Positions 63,734-64,000 of a DNA stretch of 64,000 bases are shown piece by piece. Source of the stretch: Rhizobium sp. CC-YZS058 (GTDB lineage Bacteria; Pseudomonadota; Alphaproteobacteria; Rhizobiales; Rhizobiaceae); assembly GCF_034720595.1 (NCBI RefSeq), contig NZ_JAYESJ010000001.1, positions 1,390,001 through 1,454,000 on the forward strand, given 5' to 3'. Positions within the stretch are counted from its first letter, which is position 1, and every line of letters begins with the position of its first letter. The position numbers were made by a program, and so were the translations under genes. The notes beneath the pieces are model-generated. The model was not told the origin of the DNA. It saw only the letters and a program-made list of their open reading frames with translations, and did not search any database.

Positions 63734-64000
63734 TTCCCGTTTCCATTGTCAAATCAATAGGTAGCGGGGGAGGGGGAAGCGTTACAAAGCGAAAGAAACA
63801 GTGATTTGAGATAGAGGTTTCGCCGCTCTATCTTCAGGCTACCAACTGTGAGGCACCGCTTGCGACCTCCCATCATGGACGCGGAAAGACACCGGCGGCG
63901 GAGACGCTCCGAGGATCGCTTTCGCTCCTGAGCAGGCGCAGACCTCCGGTCAACGGAACCTCGGCGGCACGGCCGCCAGCGTGATTAAGGCGAAGAGCAT
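63734..64000. other. Intergenic end of window, no gene seen
   Basis: About 265 bases to the window edge without a supported frame. In rhizobia lpxC often follows ftsZ, and this stretch is probably its leader, but the coding region is not reached. Confidence 0.35.

Noticed and set aside
1..64000. tRNA, rRNA, CRISPR array, prophage, insertion sequence or replication origin
   Set aside because: Intergenic regions were read for cloverleaf ends, direct-repeat arrays, transposase frames and terminal repeats; none was found apart from rnpB and short palindromes.

Overview
The window looks like chromosomal DNA of a high-GC alphaproteobacterium of the Rhizobiaceae type (Rhizobium/Agrobacterium relatives). 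The evidence is a complete alphaproteobacterial division and cell-wall (dcw) cluster, an rnpB gene of bacterial type A, betaine-lipid genes btaA/btaB, a PPi-type phosphofructokinase, an ArsR-methyltransferase fusion next to metF, and rhizobial-style intergenic palindromes. Genus cannot be fixed from sequence reading alone.

Layout. (1) 1-11.6 kb: a catabolic region. An ABC importer (two permeases, one cut by the window edge, plus a binding protein) and an RpiR-type regulator lie on the minus strand. Divergent from them are an N-formylglutamate amidohydrolase-like enzyme, an APC permease, a glutamine-synthetase-like gamma-glutamyl ligase, an aldehyde dehydrogenase and an iron alcohol dehydrogenase. 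A small HTH/PIN toxin-antitoxin pair sits inside the run. The divergent promoter region carries four copies of a 16-bp palindrome. Together the enzymes suggest catabolism of an amino alcohol or amine through gamma-glutamylated intermediates. (2) 12-25 kb: mixed housekeeping genes: orphan ParA, PuuB-like FAD oxidase, L,D-transpeptidase, DUF4432 protein, rhodanese-like protein, lysophospholipase-like hydrolase, an RNase T2 homologue lacking its catalytic histidines, ettA, the ArsR-methyltransferase regulator with metF, an overlooked 25-residue membrane peptide gene with its own promoter and terminator, and an EamA exporter. (3) 25-41 kb: several peptidoglycan hydrolases (MltB-like, GH25, two SLT proteins, an amidase), btaBA with a candidate Pho box, a GGDEF/EAL protein, a beta-lactamase-fold hydrolase, pfp, a TerB/J-domain protein, a sarcosine-oxidase-like protein and a TPR/GT-A glycosyltransferase-like protein. 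(4) 41.4-63.7 kb: rnpB, then mraZ-rsmH-ftsL-ftsI-murE-murF-mraY-murD-ftsW-murG-murC-murB, two small membrane proteins translationally coupled to murB, a terminator, an oppositely oriented MHS-type transporter, and ddlB-ftsQ-ftsA-ftsZ. The mraZ leader holds a consensus CtrA box and four TGGG repeats at exact 10-bp steps, the arrangement expected for MraZ autoregulation.

How the genes work together. The dcw genes make and flip lipid II precursors (MurB-G, MraY, Ddl) and build the septal machine (FtsL, I, W, Q, A, Z); most junctions overlap by 1-13 bases, which indicates coupled translation. The hydrolases upstream cut and remodel the same wall. BtaAB replace phospholipids with betaine lipid, probably under phosphate limitation. 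MetF and the fused regulator belong to methionine/SAM metabolism, whose product SAM also feeds BtaA, BtaB and RsmH. No rRNA, tRNA, CRISPR array, prophage or insertion sequence was recognised.
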